From the NCBI RefSeq assembly GCF_001668575.1, contig NZ_LZMD01000032.1, positions 1 to 47,017 of the forward strand: a DNA stretch of 47,017 nucleotides, in the 5' to 3' direction. Below, one piece after another: positions 6,914 through 14,394 of this stretch. This stretch comes from Mycobacterium sp. 1164985.4 (GTDB lineage: Bacteria > Actinomycetota > Actinomycetes > Mycobacteriales > Mycobacteriaceae). The notes beneath the pieces were generated by a model, which saw only the letters and a list, made by a program, of their open reading frames with translations, ran no database searches and was not told the DNA's origin. The position numbers and the translations under genes were made by a program. How positions within the stretch are numbered: the first letter of the stretch is position 1; every line of letters starts with the position of its first letter.

Positions 6914-8119
6914 GTGCTCAGCGGAGTGCGGGTGCTCGAGGTCGCCGCATGGACATTCGTTCCGTCGGCTGGTGCAGTCCTCGCCGAGTGGGGTGCCGAG
7001 GTCATCAAGGTCGAACCGCGTGACGGCGGTGATCCGCAGCGTGGTCTCGTCACCATGGGAATCGTCGATGAGGGTGGTGGTTCGGTCAATTACATGATCG
7101 AGATCCCGAATCGCGGCAAGAAGTCGATCGGTGTAGATCTGAGCACGCCGGGTGGTCGGGAGGTGGTGCACGCGCTGGCCAAGACCTGTGATGTGTTCCT
7201 GACCAGCTATCTGCCGGATCGCCGGCGGAAGTTCGGCATCGACGTCGACGACATCCGGGCGGTCAATCCGAGCATCGTGTACGTGCGGGGATCCGGCCAC
7301 GGCCCGAAGGGGCCGGATGCGGACAAGCCGGGCTACGACGGTGTCTCGTATTGGGCGCGCGGCGGGATCGCCACCGCGTTGACGGAGGAGGCCGACGAGC
7401 TCGTCCGCTCTCGCCCGGCATTCGGTGACCTGCTCGGTGGCATGACCATCGCAGGCGGTATCGCCGCGGCGCTGTACAAGAAGGCGACCACCGGCGAGGG
7501 ATCGGTCGTAGACGTGTCGTTGCTTGGCCTTGCAGCCTGGAACCTCAGCCCCGACGTCGCGGTGAGCCAAATCCACGGCGGTAGTTCGATTCCCAAGTTC
7601 GGCCACGCGGATGCACCCAACCCGCTGGTGGGGACGTACCGCACGAAGGACGGACGCTACGTCCAGTTGATGATGCTGCAACTCGACAAGTTCTACGCCG
7701 AGGCGATGCGGGTCATCGGGCTGCCGGAACTGATCGACGACCCGCGGTTCGTCGACCCCGCTTCACGGTTCGAGAACCGGGTCAGCCTCATCGCCCTGCT
7801 CGACGAGGCATTCGCCAAGCGCACCCTGGCCGAGTGGCGGGAGGTTCTGGCAGCGCTCTCGGGGGCGTGGGGCATTGTGCAGACCCCGGGTGAGCTCTGC
7901 GACGACCCGGCAATCACCGCCAACGGATATGTCGCCCACACCCAGACCGTCAACGGCGTGCCTTTCTCGCTGCCCACCAATCCCGTTCAGTTCAACGAGC
8001 GGTCGGTTACTCCCGGTGGTGCGCCCGAGCACGGTCAGCACACCGAGGAAATCCTCATGGACGCCGGAATCGAATGGGACACAATCGAAGAACTCAAGGA
8101 GGCTGGAGCGATTCTGTGA
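6914..8119 (+). CDS. CaiB/BaiF family (class III) CoA-transferase
   Basis: 401 aa from GTG 6914, or five residues longer if ATT 6899 is used. It moves CoA between acyl groups through an aspartyl-CoA intermediate. Family features in order: GVRVLEVAAWTFVPSAGAVLAEWGAEVIKVE, the NRGKKSIGVDL block (residues 66-75), and the catalytic-Asp region FGDLLGG with Asp172 present, so the enzyme looks competent. The C-terminal small domain (GTYRTKDGRYVQL to DDPRF) is complete. It overlaps the next gene by GTGA, so CoA-transferase and P450 are translationally coupled, suggesting that the product of one feeds the other or that both act on one acid. Convergent with the gene at 9355. Confidence 0.85.
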   Translation: MLSGVRVLEVAAWTFVPSAGAVLAEWGAEVIKVEPRDGGDPQRGLVTMGIVDEGGGSVNYMIEIPNRGKKSIGVDLSTPGGREVVHALAKTCDVFLTSYLPDRRRKFGIDVDDIRAVNPSIVYVRGSGHGPKGPDADKPGYDGVSYWARGGIATALTEEADELVRSRPAFGDLLGGMTIAGGIAAALYKKATTGEGSVVDVSLLGLAAWNLSPDVAVSQIHGGSSIPKFGHADAPNPLVGTYRTKDGRYVQLMMLQLDKFYAEAMRVIGLPELIDDPRFVDPASRFENRVSLIALLDEAFAKRTLAEWREVLAALSGAWGIVQTPGELCDDPAITANGYVAHTQTVNGVPFSLPTNPVQFNERSVTPGGAPEHGQHTEEILMDAGIEWDTIEELKEAGAIL

Positions 8120-9345
8120 ACGCGCCCTCGAACGAGGTCGATGGACGGCCCGTCGAATTCGACCCGTTCTCGCAAGACTTCTTCGACGGCGCCTACGACA
8201 CCTACCGTCGCCTGCGCAACGAGTTGCCGATCTACTACAACGAGAAGTGGGACTTCTGGGCGCTCACCCGCTACGACGACGTGGCACCCGCGACCAAGAA
8301 TCACGAGACCTTCTCGTCGGCCAAGGGCGCCACGCTCGACATGGTCAAGGCACACGACGACGCGATCCCGGTGCCGAAGGTGATCATCTCGATGGATCCG
8401 CCGGAGCACCAGAAGATGCGGCGACTGGTCAGCAACGTCTTCACCCCCCGTGCGATCGCCGCGCTCGAGGACATGGTGCGCGAGAAGGTCTACGAACGCA
8501 TCGAGGCGCTGAACCCGGAGAAGTTCGACGTCGTCGCCGATTTCTCGGCCCTGTTCCCGAACGAGGTCATCACGACCATGCTCGGCGTGCCGAAGGAGGA
8601 CCGCGACCAGATCCGCCGCTGGCTGGATCTCCTGCTCGAACGTCGCCCCGGTGAGATCGCCGTTCCCCGAGAGGGATACGAGGCCTCGATGAACACCGGA
8701 CTCTACTACTATGACCTCGTACAGCAGCGTCGGGCGGTGCCGCAGGACGACATGATCAGCCGCCTCATCGAGACCGAGATCGAGCGTGACGGCGTGGTGG
8801 AGAAGCTCACCGATGTCGACATCACCGGCTTCGCCACGATGCTCGGAGGTGCCGGCGCGGAAACGGTCACCAAACTGGTGGGAAATGCGATGGTCACATT
8901 CGCCGACTTCCCCGATCAGTGGCGCAAACTTCGCGATGACCGCAGCAAGATCCCTGCCGCGGTTGAGGAACTACTGCGATACGAAGCGCCGTCGCAGTAT
9001 CAGGTCCGCACGGCGACGCGCGATGTCACCTACTACGGCACCACGATTCCGAGGGATGCGGCCGTGTTGCTCGTGACCGGGTCCGCCCTGCGCGACGAGC
9101 GGATGTTCGATGACCCCGACCGACTCGACATCGACCGAGACCGCAGAATGGGCTTCAACCTCGCCTTGGGTTACGGCGTGCACAGTTGTCTCGGGGCCGC
9201 ATTGGCGCGCATGGAAAGCCGCATCGCGCTCGATGCACTGCTCGACCTCATCCCCGAGTACGAGGTCGACCGCGACGGCCTTCGGCGCGTGGCGATGTCC
9301 AACGTGTGCGGCTATTCCAACGTCCCGGTGCGCCGGATTTGCTGA
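8116..9345 (+). CDS. Cytochrome P450
   Basis: 409 aa from GTG 8116, which overlaps the CoA-transferase stop (GTGA). Soluble bacterial class I P450 without a membrane anchor; needs ferredoxin and reductase from elsewhere. Motifs: I-helix oxygen-binding GGAGAET (residues 244-250), K-helix ExxR (Glu285-Arg288 in EELLR) and heme loop LGYGVHSCLG (351-360) with the thiolate Cys358. The usual Phe seven residues before the Cys is Leu351; this is tolerated in some bacterial P450s and may tune heme redox potential. The substrate is unknown; coupling to a CoA-transferase hints at an acid or acyl-CoA pathway. An upstream in-frame ATG (8074) lies inside the transferase and would add 14 unlikely residues. 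Confidence 0.88.
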   Translation: MNAPSNEVDGRPVEFDPFSQDFFDGAYDTYRRLRNELPIYYNEKWDFWALTRYDDVAPATKNHETFSSAKGATLDMVKAHDDAIPVPKVIISMDPPEHQKMRRLVSNVFTPRAIAALEDMVREKVYERIEALNPEKFDVVADFSALFPNEVITTMLGVPKEDRDQIRRWLDLLLERRPGEIAVPREGYEASMNTGLYYYDLVQQRRAVPQDDMISRLIETEIERDGVVEKLTDVDITGFATMLGGAGAETVTKLVGNAMVTFADFPDQWRKLRDDRSKIPAAVEELLRYEAPSQYQVRTATRDVTYYGTTIPRDAAVLLVTGSALRDERMFDDPDRLDIDRDRRMGFNLALGYGVHSCLGAALARMESRIALDALLDLIPEYEVDRDGLRRVAMSNVCGYSNVPVRRIC

Positions 9346-9354
9346 GGCAGTTCC

Positions 9355-9924
9355 TCAGGCCGGAAGTGCCGGTTCGACTACCGTGAGACGGTGAAAACCA
9401 CCGTTGAATGCTTCGTTGGTGCACGCAGACACCTCCGTGCCCGCTGCTTTCAGCGCGTAGTACTTGAAGGCGCGTGCGGCGGAGCTAAGACGGTGTTCGA
9501 TGTCGGAGGCGGAAGCTGGTGCAGCAACCCAGGTTCCGCCCCACGCGGCCACGTCCGCACCGTGTCGCCGCCTGGCGTCCGCGATGAAGCGGCGCACTTC
9601 GCGATGCTTCGAGTACATACCTGCGGCGAACAACACCGCGTCCGGGCGATGCGACTCGGTATCGAAGCTGCTCGGCAGGAGATGGCTCGTGGCACCGAGG
9701 ATGCGGACGGCGCACGCGTGTGCCTCGGTCTCGAGGTAGATGTCCACGAGCCACCCCCCGCGTAGTGCGTCGACGACGAGCCCGCCGGCCGCCGCTACCG
9801 CCTCCACCGCATCCGGTGCGATGACGACCAGCTTGTAGGGCGCTGCGTGGTCCCGGTCCGGCGGCCGGTGTGCCGCCCGTCTCGGCGTCGGCATCGGCGT
9901 TGCGGTCGCTGCGGTGGGTTTCAC
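9355..9924 (-). CDS. Protein of unknown function (actinobacterial conserved type)
   Basis: 189 aa; function not recognised. After a Pro/Ala-rich, probably disordered N-terminus (residues 1-28) there is an alternating strand-helix pattern (YKLVVIAPDAVEAVAAAGG, GGWLVDIYLE, ACAVRILGA, DAVLFAAGMY, DVAAWGGTW) that suggests a small alpha/beta Rossmann-like domain. It ends in a helix, EHRLSSAARAFKYYALKAAG, and CTNEAF. I recall similar unnamed mycobacterial proteins with the WGG and EHRLS...ARAFK motifs, but none with an assigned role. GTG 9924 is the first start. A copy of the recurrent operator lies 45 bases upstream, so it probably belongs to the same regulon. Confidence 0.6.
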   Translation of the reverse strand: MKPTAATATPMPTPRRAAHRPPDRDHAAPYKLVVIAPDAVEAVAAAGGLVVDALRGGWLVDIYLETEAHACAVRILGATSHLLPSSFDTESHRPDAVLFAAGMYSKHREVRRFIADARRRHGADVAAWGGTWVAAPASASDIEHRLSSAARAFKYYALKAAGTEVSACTNEAFNGGFHRLTVVEPALPA

Positions 9925-9970
9925 CTGGGCCCTCCGGGTGCGTGCTGGCGGAAGCGGGAATACTCAGGTA

Positions 9971-9988
9971 TGAGAATACAGATTTTCA
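9971..9988. promoter_or_regulatory. Recurrent operator copy upstream of gene 9355-9924
   Basis: TGAGAAT-ACAG-ATTTTCA: seven-base arms with one mismatch; the symmetry extends by one more pair (A9970/T9989). It sits in the 104-base gap between the TetR gene's end and the start of the unknown protein, placed to control the latter. Confidence 0.55.
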
Positions 9989-10028
9989 TCAGGTTGCATC
10001 CGTCCGGTTCCCCCATGGACTGATCTCG

Positions 10029-10631
10029 CTATCGCCTGCGCCGACCGCTGTCGATGAATCCGTTCACAGCGTATGTCCCTACAAATTCGGCCACGGCATC
10101 GTCGTCGCGCATGTCGATGACGGCTGACGGAGTGGTGAACAGCGAGAACAACATTCGGGCGAACCACTCACACGCCGACGGCACGTCAAGGTCCACACGG
10201 ACCTCGCCGGTAAGCTTGGCGGCGGCCACGAAGGGGGCCAGAAAGTCGGCGCACTCCTTCAGGAGGGTGGCAGCGTTCTTCGTCATCATGAGGCTGACTT
10301 CGGCGGCGTCGAAGTAGGCCTCGGGTTCGACCACTCGACGCGCCTGCGCGACGAAGACCGCGGCGCGCGTCAACCGCCCCTCCAGCGTGCTGCCTCCGTG
10401 ACGGTCGATGGCCTTGGCCATGTTGCGGTAGAACCGTTGCGACGCCGCCTCGGCGCACGCTTCCACGATCGTCTCCTTGTCCCGGAAGTACTCGTAGAAG
10501 GTGCTGCGTGACACGTCGGCGGCGCGGGCGATGTCGACGATGGTCGTCTTGGCAAGCCCGCGCGTGCGAAAGCAGGAGAAGGCGGCCGAGATGATGACAT
10601 CCCGGGTGTCGATCTCCACCGATTGGGTCAT
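10029..10631 (-). CDS. TetR/AcrR family transcriptional regulator
   Basis: 200 aa. The N-terminal helix-turn-helix is typical of TetR: DVIISAAFSCFRTRGLAKTTIVDIARAADVSRSTFYEYFRDKETIVEACAEAA (about residues 10-62), with the recognition-helix core VSRSTFYEYF. The C-terminal ligand-binding and dimerisation domain is helical and not diagnostic. ATG 10631 is preferred; GTG 10643 would add four residues. It starts 30 bases after the Ltp2-like thiolase stop on the same strand, so it is probably the last gene, or near the last, of the igr-like operon. It is one candidate for binding the recurrent TGAGAAT-N4-ATTCTCA element, although no copy lies at its own start. Confidence 0.88.
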   Translation of the reverse strand: MTQSVEIDTRDVIISAAFSCFRTRGLAKTTIVDIARAADVSRSTFYEYFRDKETIVEACAEAASQRFYRNMAKAIDRHGGSTLEGRLTRAAVFVAQARRVVEPEAYFDAAEVSLMMTKNAATLLKECADFLAPFVAAAKLTGEVRVDLDVPSACEWFARMLFSLFTTPSAVIDMRDDDAVAEFVGTYAVNGFIDSGRRRR

Positions 10632-10660
10632 GTCAGACGCCACCGCACGACATTAACCGC

Positions 10661-11833
10661 TCAGCGGTCCGGTGCGAGGATGAGGCCGCTGGTGGGGACG
10701 CCGGTGCCCGAGGTCACCAGCACATGTTCAACCTCGTCGACCTGGTTGTACGAGGTGCCGCGGATCTGGCGGACGCCTTCGGTGATGCCGTTCATCCCGT
10801 GGATATAGGCCTCGCCCAGTAGTCCGCCGTTGGTGTTGATGGGCATCCTGCCGCCCAGCGAGAGCTCGTCGACCGATACGAAGTCCTTGGCCTCCCCTCG
10901 GCCGCAGAATCCGAGTTCCTCGAGTTGCGTGAACACGAACGGAGTGAAGTGGTCGTAGAGGAATGCGGTCGAGATATCGTCGGGCTTCAATCCGGAATTG
11001 CGCCAAAGCTTGTCGCCGACCACGCCCATCTCGGGAAGGCCGGTGATGTCATCGCGGTAGTAACTCGTCATCACCTCGCCGTCGTATGCGGCGCCCTGGG
11101 CCGCGGCCGTGATCACGGCAGGCGGCTTGGCGAGATCACGCGCGCGCTCGACACTGGTCACCACCATCGCCACCCCGCCGTCGCTCTCCTGACAGCAGTC
11201 GAGCAGACGCAACACCGGCTGGATGATCCAACGTGACTCCTGATGCTGTTCGAGGGTGATCGGCTTCTCGTAGAACCAGGCATCGGGATTCTTGGCCGCG
11301 TGCTTGCGGTCGATGACGGAGATCGTGCCGAAGTCGGCGTTGGTGACGCCGTACGTGCTCATGTAGCGCTGAGCATGCAGAGCAACCCACGCCGCCGGTG
11401 TCATGAATCCGAACGGGGCATATGGCGCCATCCACAGCGGGGTGACGCCGGGCTGGCGGCCGGCGCCGCCGAACCGAAACCCGGAGCGCTCGTTGAAAGC
11501 CCGGTAGCAGACCACTGCCTCGGCTGCACCCGTTGCGACCGCCATCGCGGCCTGCATCACTGTGCCCGCGGCGGCACCGCCTCCGTGCGGCACCCGGGTG
11601 AAGAAGGTGAGGTTCTCGATACCGACGTTGCGGGCGACCTCGATCTCTTCGTTCTCGTCGACGGAGAACGTCACCATGCCGTCGATGTCCTTGGGGCTCA
11701 GGCCCGCATCTTCGATGGCCGCCTTGACCGCTTCACAGGCCAGTTGCATCTCGGTCCGGCCGGATTCCTTGGAGAATTCGGTCTGGCCGATTCCGACGAG
11801 CGCGGCCCTGCCGCCGATGCCGTCTTTCGTCAT
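10661..11833 (-). CDS. Ltp2-like thiolase-superfamily retro-aldolase / lipid-transfer protein
   Basis: 390 aa, close to Mtb Ltp2 (Rv3540c) in length and motif order: VGIGQTEFSK, YRAFNERSGFRFG, DRKHAAKNP, RLLDCCQESDGG, LYDHFTPF, EELGFCGRGEAKDF, GEAYIHGMNG and the C-terminal TSGTGVPTSGLIL. Ltp2 cleaves 17-hydroxy-3-oxo-pregnenyl-carboxyl-CoA by retro-aldol reaction and needs a DUF35 partner. Two tyrosines in the motifs implicated in Ltp2 catalysis, Tyr293 and Tyr343, are present. It does not look like a thiolytic enzyme. Its ATG overlaps the stop of the ChsH1-like gene (ATGA). A much longer open frame continues upstream through that gene and is rejected. By inference it cleaves a 3-hydroxyacyl-CoA made by the neighbouring hydratases. 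Confidence 0.87.
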   Translation of the reverse strand: MTKDGIGGRAALVGIGQTEFSKESGRTEMQLACEAVKAAIEDAGLSPKDIDGMVTFSVDENEEIEVARNVGIENLTFFTRVPHGGGAAAGTVMQAAMAVATGAAEAVVCYRAFNERSGFRFGGAGRQPGVTPLWMAPYAPFGFMTPAAWVALHAQRYMSTYGVTNADFGTISVIDRKHAAKNPDAWFYEKPITLEQHQESRWIIQPVLRLLDCCQESDGGVAMVVTSVERARDLAKPPAVITAAAQGAAYDGEVMTSYYRDDITGLPEMGVVGDKLWRNSGLKPDDISTAFLYDHFTPFVFTQLEELGFCGRGEAKDFVSVDELSLGGRMPINTNGGLLGEAYIHGMNGITEGVRQIRGTSYNQVDEVEHVLVTSGTGVPTSGLILAPDR

Positions 11834-12282
11834 GCCCGGACACCCTCGAGCAGGCTCAGCACCGCCGTGCCCTTCACGTGATCGCCCAGGCTGTTGGTGC
11901 CCTTGAAGGTGACCTCGATGAGCCCCTCGCCGTCCGCCGCGGACTTGTCGGTGACGCTGCCTTCGAACCGCAGCGGGTCGTTCGGATAGGCGGGCACGCC
12001 CAGCCGGATGGACAGCTTCTTGACCATGGCCTCGGGTCCCGCCCAGTCGTGGAGAAACTTCACACACAGCCCGTTGGTCGTCAGGATATTCAGGAAGATG
12101 TCCTTGGAACCTTGGGAATTGGCGAAGTCACGATCGTGGTGCACCGGCATGTAGTCGCGGGACGCTATCGCGCCGGCGACGATCAGCGTGGTGGTGACGG
12201 GAACGTCCAGCGGCGTCACCTGGTCGCCCACGTTGACGTCGTTCCACGCGAGCGTGGTGGTGCGGTTCAATGTGGAGGTCAT
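11830..12282 (-). CDS. ChsH1-like MaoC-family enoyl-CoA hydratase subunit
   Basis: 150 aa single-hotdog protein. The catalytic D-x4-H is Asp43/His48 in SRDYMPVHHD, followed by QGSKDIFLNILT, DWAGPEAM, RLGVPAYP and NSLGDHV. As I remember it, this order matches Mtb ChsH1 (Rv3541c), the active subunit of the ChsH1-ChsH2 hydratase that hydrates the steroid enoyl-CoA before Ltp2 cleavage. The non-catalytic partner would be the MaoC-N protein at 13822-14379. ATGA overlaps on both sides show tight coupling with the ACAD upstream and the thiolase downstream. Compared with ChsH1 it has about 20 extra N-terminal residues. Confidence 0.88.
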   Translation of the reverse strand: MTSTLNRTTTLAWNDVNVGDQVTPLDVPVTTTLIVAGAIASRDYMPVHHDRDFANSQGSKDIFLNILTTNGLCVKFLHDWAGPEAMVKKLSIRLGVPAYPNDPLRFEGSVTDKSAADGEGLIEVTFKGTNSLGDHVKGTAVLSLLEGVRA

Positions 12283-13391
12283 TGGTTTGGTCCTTCCGCG
12301 TATGCGTTGCCGAGCCGGGACAGCTGCTGTGATGCCGATCCGAGCGCGAGTTCAATCTGCTTGGCCCACAGGAAGTAGCGGGACAGGGGGTAGGTGACGT
12401 CGATGCCCATACCGCCGTGTACCTGCTGGGCGGACGCGGTGACCCGCGCACCGGCCTCGGCGGCCCAGAACTTGGCGATGGCCGCCTCGCGCTCGGCGGG
12501 CCTGCCTTCGGCGATCAGCCAGGCCGCGTGCCACGTGGTCCAGCGGATCGCTTCGGTGTCGATGAACGCGTCGGCCAGACGCTGTTGAACGGCCTGAAAC
12601 GATCCGATCGGGCGGCCGAATTGCTCACGCTCGCTGGTGTAGGACGCGGCGAGCTTCAGCGCACGGTCGGCGACCCCGACCTGCATCGCGCACAAACCCA
12701 CCAGTGCTCTGCTGTACAACGCGCGGACGATGTCGGCATCGGCATTCTCGGTGAGCCGCGACCCGAGGGCATCGGTCAATTCGATGTCGGCGAAAGGCTC
12801 GCCGTTTGTCGTTGGCGCCGGCGTCACATCAACGCCGCTGCCGTCGGTTTCAACGACGAACAAGCCGGGGCCGTCGGCCGTCGTGGCCGACACCACGATG
12901 GCCGACGCGATCTGCGCCGCGGGCACCAATTCCTTGAAGCCGGTGAGCCGCCAGCCCTGCCCGTCAGCCCGTGCGGCGGTTCGCGGTGTGGTCGGATCCG
13001 AGTTGCCCGGTTCGGCCAGCGCCGCGGTCAGCAGGGTGCTGCCGTCGACCACCCCGGGCAGCCATCGCCGTTGAAGCTCTGAATCACCGTGCCGGGCAAT
13101 GGTATCGGCGCCGAGGACGAGCGTCGCGTACACCGGGACCGGCGCAACGCTGTACCCGACCTCGCTGAGCAGCACACCCAACTCGAGGAAACCACCACCG
13201 GTACCGCCGACCGATTCCGGCAGCGCGATTCCGAGCAGGTCGGCCGACGCCAACTCGGCCCACAGTGCTGCGTCGTACCGCAGCTTGCCCGCTTCGAGCT
13301 CGGTCAAATGCTCTGGTGTGGCGCGGTGCTCGAAGAGCTGTCGGGCGACCTTGGCGACGGTCTCCTGCTCCTCGGTGAAGGTGAAATCCAT
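12279..13391 (-). CDS. Acyl-CoA dehydrogenase, non-catalytic-type subunit
   Basis: 370 aa ACAD fold: N-terminal helical domain (MDFTFTEEQETVAKVARQLF), central beta domain, and the C-terminal helical domain with SEREQFGRPIGSFQAVQQ and QQVHGGMGIDVTYPLSRYF. In catalytic ACADs of the IVD/ChsE type a Glu in an L-x-ER motif lies about 26 residues before the RxxFG arginine. Here that position is Ala229 (YSRALVGL). It therefore resembles the beta subunit of mycobacterial alpha2beta2 ACADs such as ChsE1-ChsE2, which bind FAD and CoA substrate across the interface. The partner is probably the ACAD at 14395-15576. Its stop overlaps the hydratase start by ATGA. Confidence 0.85.
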   Translation of the reverse strand: MDFTFTEEQETVAKVARQLFEHRATPEHLTELEAGKLRYDAALWAELASADLLGIALPESVGGTGGGFLELGVLLSEVGYSVAPVPVYATLVLGADTIARHGDSELQRRWLPGVVDGSTLLTAALAEPGNSDPTTPRTAARADGQGWRLTGFKELVPAAQIASAIVVSATTADGPGLFVVETDGSGVDVTPAPTTNGEPFADIELTDALGSRLTENADADIVRALYSRALVGLCAMQVGVADRALKLAASYTSEREQFGRPIGSFQAVQQRLADAFIDTEAIRWTTWHAAWLIAEGRPAEREAAIAKFWAAEAGARVTASAQQVHGGMGIDVTYPLSRYFLWAKQIELALGSASQQLSRLGNAYAEGPNQ

Positions 13392-13408
13392 GTGTGGCTT
13401 CCTCTAGT

Positions 13409-13822
13409 TCAGCGCGCCGGCCGAAACTGGTGCAACACCAGCTCTTCCCCGCTTGGCAGTGCCTCGAAGGTCTCGTAGAAGACTTCGACGGGCATTCCGA
13501 CCTCGATCGCCTCGGGCTCGATATCGCACAGGTTCGACACGATGCGAACACCTTCGTCGAGTTCGATCAGCGCGACCACGTAGGGATATTCGAGAAAGGG
13601 CAGCGGCGGGTACTGTGGCATCACAAAGCTGTAGACCGCGCCGCGTCCGCTGGAGACGACGTAGTCCCAGTTGAGCGACTGGCAGCTACCGCACATCGGT
13701 CGCGGCGGAACGCGGAAGGTCTTGCAGTCGGTGCAGCGCTGGATGCGGAGCTCGTGATCCTTGAGCCCGGACCAGAAGAACTCCGTGTCCGGACTGATCG
13801 ACGGGGCGAGTCTGCTGGCCAT
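13409..13822 (-). CDS. DUF35 Zn-ribbon/OB-fold protein (ChsH2 C-domain equivalent)
   Basis: 137 aa. The N-terminal helix FFWSGLKDHELRIQRC precedes a rubredoxin-like zinc ribbon with Cys30, Cys33, Cys44 and Cys47 (CX2C-X10-CX2C). An OB-fold then carries VVSSGRGAVYSF and VALIELDEGVRIVSNL. In Mtb the same domain is the C-terminal half of ChsH2 (Rv3542c), which docks onto Ltp2 and enables retro-aldol cleavage. Here it is a separate gene whose ATG shares a base with the upstream MaoC-N stop (TGATG). As I recall, the fused Mtb version has lost the cysteines, so this copy may keep the ancestral metal site. It is most likely the partner of the Ltp2-like protein at 10661. Confidence 0.88.
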   Translation of the reverse strand: MASRLAPSISPDTEFFWSGLKDHELRIQRCTDCKTFRVPPRPMCGSCQSLNWDYVVSSGRGAVYSFVMPQYPPLPFLEYPYVVALIELDEGVRIVSNLCDIEPEAIEVGMPVEVFYETFEALPSGEELVLHQFRPAR

Positions 13823-14379
13823 CAAGCACTCCCACCCGTCTTGAACCGCAGCGTGCGAAACCACTGGCGGCCGATGACTTCGCCATTTTGATCGCGGTAT
13901 GTCGTCACCCATGTGACGAAGAACCCGTTGCCCATGGCCGTCTTCTTCTCATCGGAGATCGAGTCGAAGACCGTCTCGGAGGTGATCTCGTCTCCGACCC
14001 GCGGATAGCGCTCGATCTCGAACTCGGAGTTCGTCGCGATGATGCCGGTGTAGCCGGCATCGGCGAGAAACTGCAGCGGATTCTCACCCTTCATCTCGAT
14101 CGGCACACCGCCGCGCTCGTGGATGCCCTCCAGCTTCGGCGGCGGCATCGTCCAGGTCTGCAGCATCACCGGCGGTGACACGATGTCGCCGTAGCGAGAG
14201 TTCTTCGCGAACTCGGGGTCGAGGTAGGCCGGGTTCATGTCGCCCAGGGCGTACGCCCAGTGGCGAATCATTGCCGCATTCACCGGATCCGGTGCGCGCA
14301 CCGGCTTGCCGACACCGTCAGTGGGCTTGCCGATGAGCGCGTCGAGGCGCTCGCGCAGTTCGTCTTTCGCTGTGGTCAC
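13822..14379 (-). CDS. MaoC-N (FAS1-type) hydratase subunit (ChsH2 N-domain equivalent)
   Basis: 185 aa. Begins ELRERLDALIGKPTDGVGKPV, then RAPDPVNAAMIRHWAYALGDMNPAYLDPE (about residues 29-56) and AGYTGIIATNSEFEIERYPRVGDEI. This is the pattern of the MaoC_dehydrat_N family and of the N-terminal half of ChsH2. The hotdog motif reads GDMNPAY: Asp47 is present, but the expected His is Tyr52, so it should be a structural, substrate-tunnel subunit for the ChsH1-like protein. The GTG start at 14379 follows the ACAD stop by 15 bases, and the stop overlaps the DUF35 gene (TGATG). Confidence 0.85.
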   Translation of the reverse strand: MTTAKDELRERLDALIGKPTDGVGKPVRAPDPVNAAMIRHWAYALGDMNPAYLDPEFAKNSRYGDIVSPPVMLQTWTMPPPKLEGIHERGGVPIEMKGENPLQFLADAGYTGIIATNSEFEIERYPRVGDEITSETVFDSISDEKKTAMGNGFFVTWVTTYRDQNGEVIGRQWFRTLRFKTGGSA

Positions 14380-14394
14380 TGCTGGATTCCTTTC

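Noticed and set aside
5873..7681. A 602-codon open frame on the minus strand across the ligase start, SnoaL-like gene and CoA-transferase
   Set aside because: It is antisense to three well-supported genes, has no recognisable domain outside its overlap with the ligase N-terminus, and is the usual artefact of GC-rich codon bias.
11833..12067. N-terminal extension of the Ltp2-like thiolase to 12067
   Set aside because: The added sequence is an out-of-frame reading of the ChsH1-like gene; ATG 11833 overlaps that gene's stop as ATGA and gives the family length.
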